Assembly (NCBI RefSeq): GCF_003545885.1 | Contig: NZ_QHCT01000001.1 | Location: 1,406,001 to 1,470,000 of the forward strand | Source of the DNA: Leptospira stimsonii | GTDB taxonomy: Bacteria > Spirochaetota > Leptospiria > Leptospirales > Leptospiraceae | DNA: 64,000 nt | Reading direction: 5' to 3' | Shown here: positions 60,861-64,000 of the stretch, one piece after another | How positions within the stretch are numbered: position 1 is the first letter of the stretch | Layout: each line of letters begins with the position of its first letter | Notes under the pieces: model-generated | The model's database searches: none | What the model was told of the DNA's origin: nothing | What the model saw: only the letters and a program-made list of their open reading frames with translations | Made by a program: the position numbers and the translations under genes

Positions 60861-61472
60861 ATTGTTTAATTCTTCCGGACGCGTTCTTTTCTTGTCAAGT
60901 CATCAAGAATTCTTCGTTTGAATTCTTGGAAAAATATTTCCTAAATTTATTTCGCTTTTATTTCAATTATAAGTTTTCTTCGTTTTGCTTTTTTCGATTT
61001 ATTCCGTCGGGTCCGGAATTCCTGGAAAAGCAAATTCTTATAATTCAGTTCCTTTTTCTCAAGTTTAATTCGACGGACATAAATCCCCTTTGACTACAAA
61101 TTGAGATTGAATTCGAATCGTTCCGGTCCATGAGAATGAACGCCTAACGCAAAGGAAGAAGCTAGTTCTTTAAAAAGATCGATTCAATTCTTCCTTTCAC
61201 GCAGTGATTGTTTCGTATTCCGAAAACAATCGTCTCGGTTTTGGCCTCCGAATTCCTTCAAACGAACGGTTTTATAAAAAAGGATCGTTGTGTTTTCTTA
61301 CCCAAGCGAACGGAAGCGATTCCGATTTCGATATGGTCTATTTTAGAATCGGAGAAAAAGACAGATAAAAAGAATTGCTTTCCCTTTCCCCGATGATAGA
61401 ATGAGGCCGCCCGATCGGGCATATTCCCTAAAGAATACGTTTGTAACTAGATAGATTAAGGAGCTACTTCCG
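60861..61472. other. Spacer before the aldehyde dehydrogenase gene
   Basis: No gene or repeat copy seen. It must hold the divergent promoters of the HDOD protein gene and the aldehyde dehydrogenase gene; no clear pair was identified. Confidence 0.4.
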
Positions 61473-62954
<1,482 letters not shown>

Positions 62955-63265
62955 GAATTTAGAATCCGATTTCTTCGTTTGAAATCAATCCTCCGGAATG
63001 GGGCTTTCAGTCCGACGTCCGGGGGATTTTTAATTTTTGGCCGCCGTTCGCTATCAGTAGAATCAGAATCCGACAAAACTTTTTTACCACTTGGGTCCAC
63101 GCTTGGAAATCCCTTCAGTTTTGCGAGGAATGGGCCGCAGACTTAAACGAAGGAGTTCCCACATTTTGGGTAACCTACTCGTGAACGATTCTTCTTTTGC
63201 CGGAGGGAATTTTTTTTCCGTAGGTTAAGGAGCGGTGGAGTTGGATCGATCCGAATCGGAATATT

Positions 63266-63426
63266 TGTAGGAGTTCCGACAGAAATTCGGTGAGAGAATT
63301 GCCTTGCAAAAGGATTCATACCGTGATAAAGCGAAATCTCCCGATTTTTCCCACGGACCCGCCTCCACCACCCGAGATCAGGGTGGGGCGCGCGATTTTT
63401 ACGAAAAGATTGTCGTTTCTCCGACA
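63266..63426 (+). repeat. Dispersed intergenic repeat, copy D (MITE-like)
   Basis: 161 bp from TGTAGGAGTTCCGAC to TCGTTTCTCCGACA. Shared core: CCGTGATAAAGCGAAATC, a CCACC...GGTGG hairpin and GGGGCGCGC before a T-run. It is the most diverged of the four copies. The remainder of the 62955-63597 spacer shows no gene; it contains the two TetR-like palindromes. Confidence 0.8.
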
Positions 63427-63537
63427 GGATTTATTTTCGAGACCCCGCTTAAATACGGTTTTGGTCTTAGAAATCGAATGAACCAATCGCAGTTTAAAAC
63501 TCGATTTTCATAGCTGATTTTTCATAAAAATAAAGTA

Positions 63538-63553
63538 GACAGACTGGTCTGTC
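63538..63553. promoter_or_regulatory. TetR-like operator 1
   Basis: Palindrome GACAGAC-TG-GTCTGTC, 45-60 bp before the alcohol-dehydrogenase ATG. Perfect 7-bp arms separated by 2 bp are typical of TetR-family operators. Confidence 0.6.
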
Positions 63554-63569
63554 GCTATATTTGTTCTCA

Positions 63570-63587
63570 ATAGACTATGCGGTCTAT
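63570..63587. promoter_or_regulatory. TetR-like operator 2
   Basis: ATAGAC-N6-GTCTAT, 10 bp before the ATG and shared core TAGAC/GTCTA with operator 1. It abuts the ribosome site, so a bound repressor would also block translation start or promoter clearance. Confidence 0.55.
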
Positions 63588-63597
63588 GGAGGATTGT

Positions 63598-64000
63598 ATG
63601 CAACAACTCATGTTCCTTCGTCCTGGAAAATTAGAATGGTGGGACGTTCCCTAGCCTCGACTGGAATCCGACGAGGACGCTTTGGTGGAACCGATCGCGG
63701 TTGCAAGATGCGACTTGGATTTGGGGATCTTACGTGGAGAAGCTCCTTTTAAAGGGAGGTTACTTCACTTTATTAGAAATCATGCATATAGATTGATTTC
63801 CAATACCGCTTTAGGAAAGGCTCCGTTCAAAGGCCCTTATCCTTTCGGTCATGAATTCGTCGCCAAAGTTAAGAACGTAGGGGATCGCGTGAAAAACGTC
63901 AAACCCGGAGATTCGGTAATCGTTTCGTTTCAGATCGCCTGCGGAAAGTGTGATCGTTGTAAAGCGGGTCTGACGAACAGTTGCACTTCCGTTCCGCCGC
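63598..64000 (+). pseudogene. Zinc-dependent alcohol dehydrogenase gene with in-frame TAG, cut by window edge
   Basis: ATG at 63598 with GGAGGA upstream. Eighteen codons (MQQLMFLRPGKLEWWDVP) precede a TAG at 63652-63654. The frame then continues open to the window end as PRLESDEDALVEPIAVARCDLDL, GHEFVAKV and the structural-zinc motif GKCDRCKAGLTNSC, as in medium-chain zinc dehydrogenases. The stop most easily came from a GAG codon (WDVPEPRL is the usual sequence). A downstream ATG cannot restore a complete N-terminus. Readthrough or sequencing error is possible. Confidence 0.8.

Overview
The window is chromosomal DNA from a Leptospira, most likely a member of the pathogenic (P1) clade. The diagnostic genes are ompL1 with a tandem paralogue, an LruC-domain lipoprotein, a DUF1554 lipoprotein, a DUF1577/PilZ-like protein and many proteins with spirochaete-style lipoboxes. 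Genes are short operons on both strands separated by 300-900 bp spacers. Four of these spacers carry copies of one ~150-160 bp dispersed repeat. I see no phage, plasmid, insertion-sequence transposase, rRNA or CRISPR array.

Layout. 1-5343: a class A penicillin-binding protein cut by the window edge, a zinc-dependent phospholipase C-family protein, then a diaminopimelate decarboxylase-type gene overlapping ispD. 6001-7583: a compact copper-response module in which CueR, a [2Fe-2S] ferredoxin, a CopZ-like HMA protein and a secreted His-rich protein are arranged around two divergent promoters with 19-bp MerR-type spacers. 7719-8015: tRNA-Leu(UAG) followed by a duplicated tRNA 3' end and a run of hairpins. 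8542-14172: an OsmC protein, an MBOAT/SGNH acyl-transfer pair, a SPOR protein and coaE. 14660-17206: a large lipoprotein with Cys-paired repeats and NHL repeats.

17788-23508 groups a hemerythrin, an EAL phosphodiesterase, a STAS protein, a flavohaemoglobin-type globin, a chemoreceptor and a degenerate hemerythrin-like protein, which suggests a diatomic-gas/redox signalling island. 23915-27568: a membrane AraC regulator coupled to a seven-repeat lipoprotein, then a PilZ-like protein. 28074-32558: small proteins, tRNA-Phe, pcm and an acyl-CoA dehydrogenase. 32997-35080: ompL1 and its paralogue. 35832-37618: a TPP riboswitch and thiC. 38134-43219: metabolic enzymes and a CarF/TMEM189-type (plasmanylethanolamine desaturase family) membrane protein convergent with a UbiA-like protein. 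43352-44398: an mscS-family gene interrupted by an in-frame TAG.

45091-49734 is a coupled adenylate cyclase - FecR - FN3 operon. 49764-51211 encodes two lipoproteins, one with a 9-bp in-frame tandem repeat inside its signal peptide. 51254-55234 encodes an exosortase next to a VIT-domain protein with a C-terminal PEP-CTERM signal. I read this as a dedicated sortase/substrate pair, and it is the most distinctive system here. The rest is a cytosolic PAS histidine kinase with its NarL-type regulator, LruC, an HDOD signalling protein, an ALDH3-type dehydrogenase and a zinc alcohol dehydrogenase gene with an in-frame TAG at codon 19 behind two TetR-like palindromes.

Functions come from motif recognition by eye. 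No database search was run.
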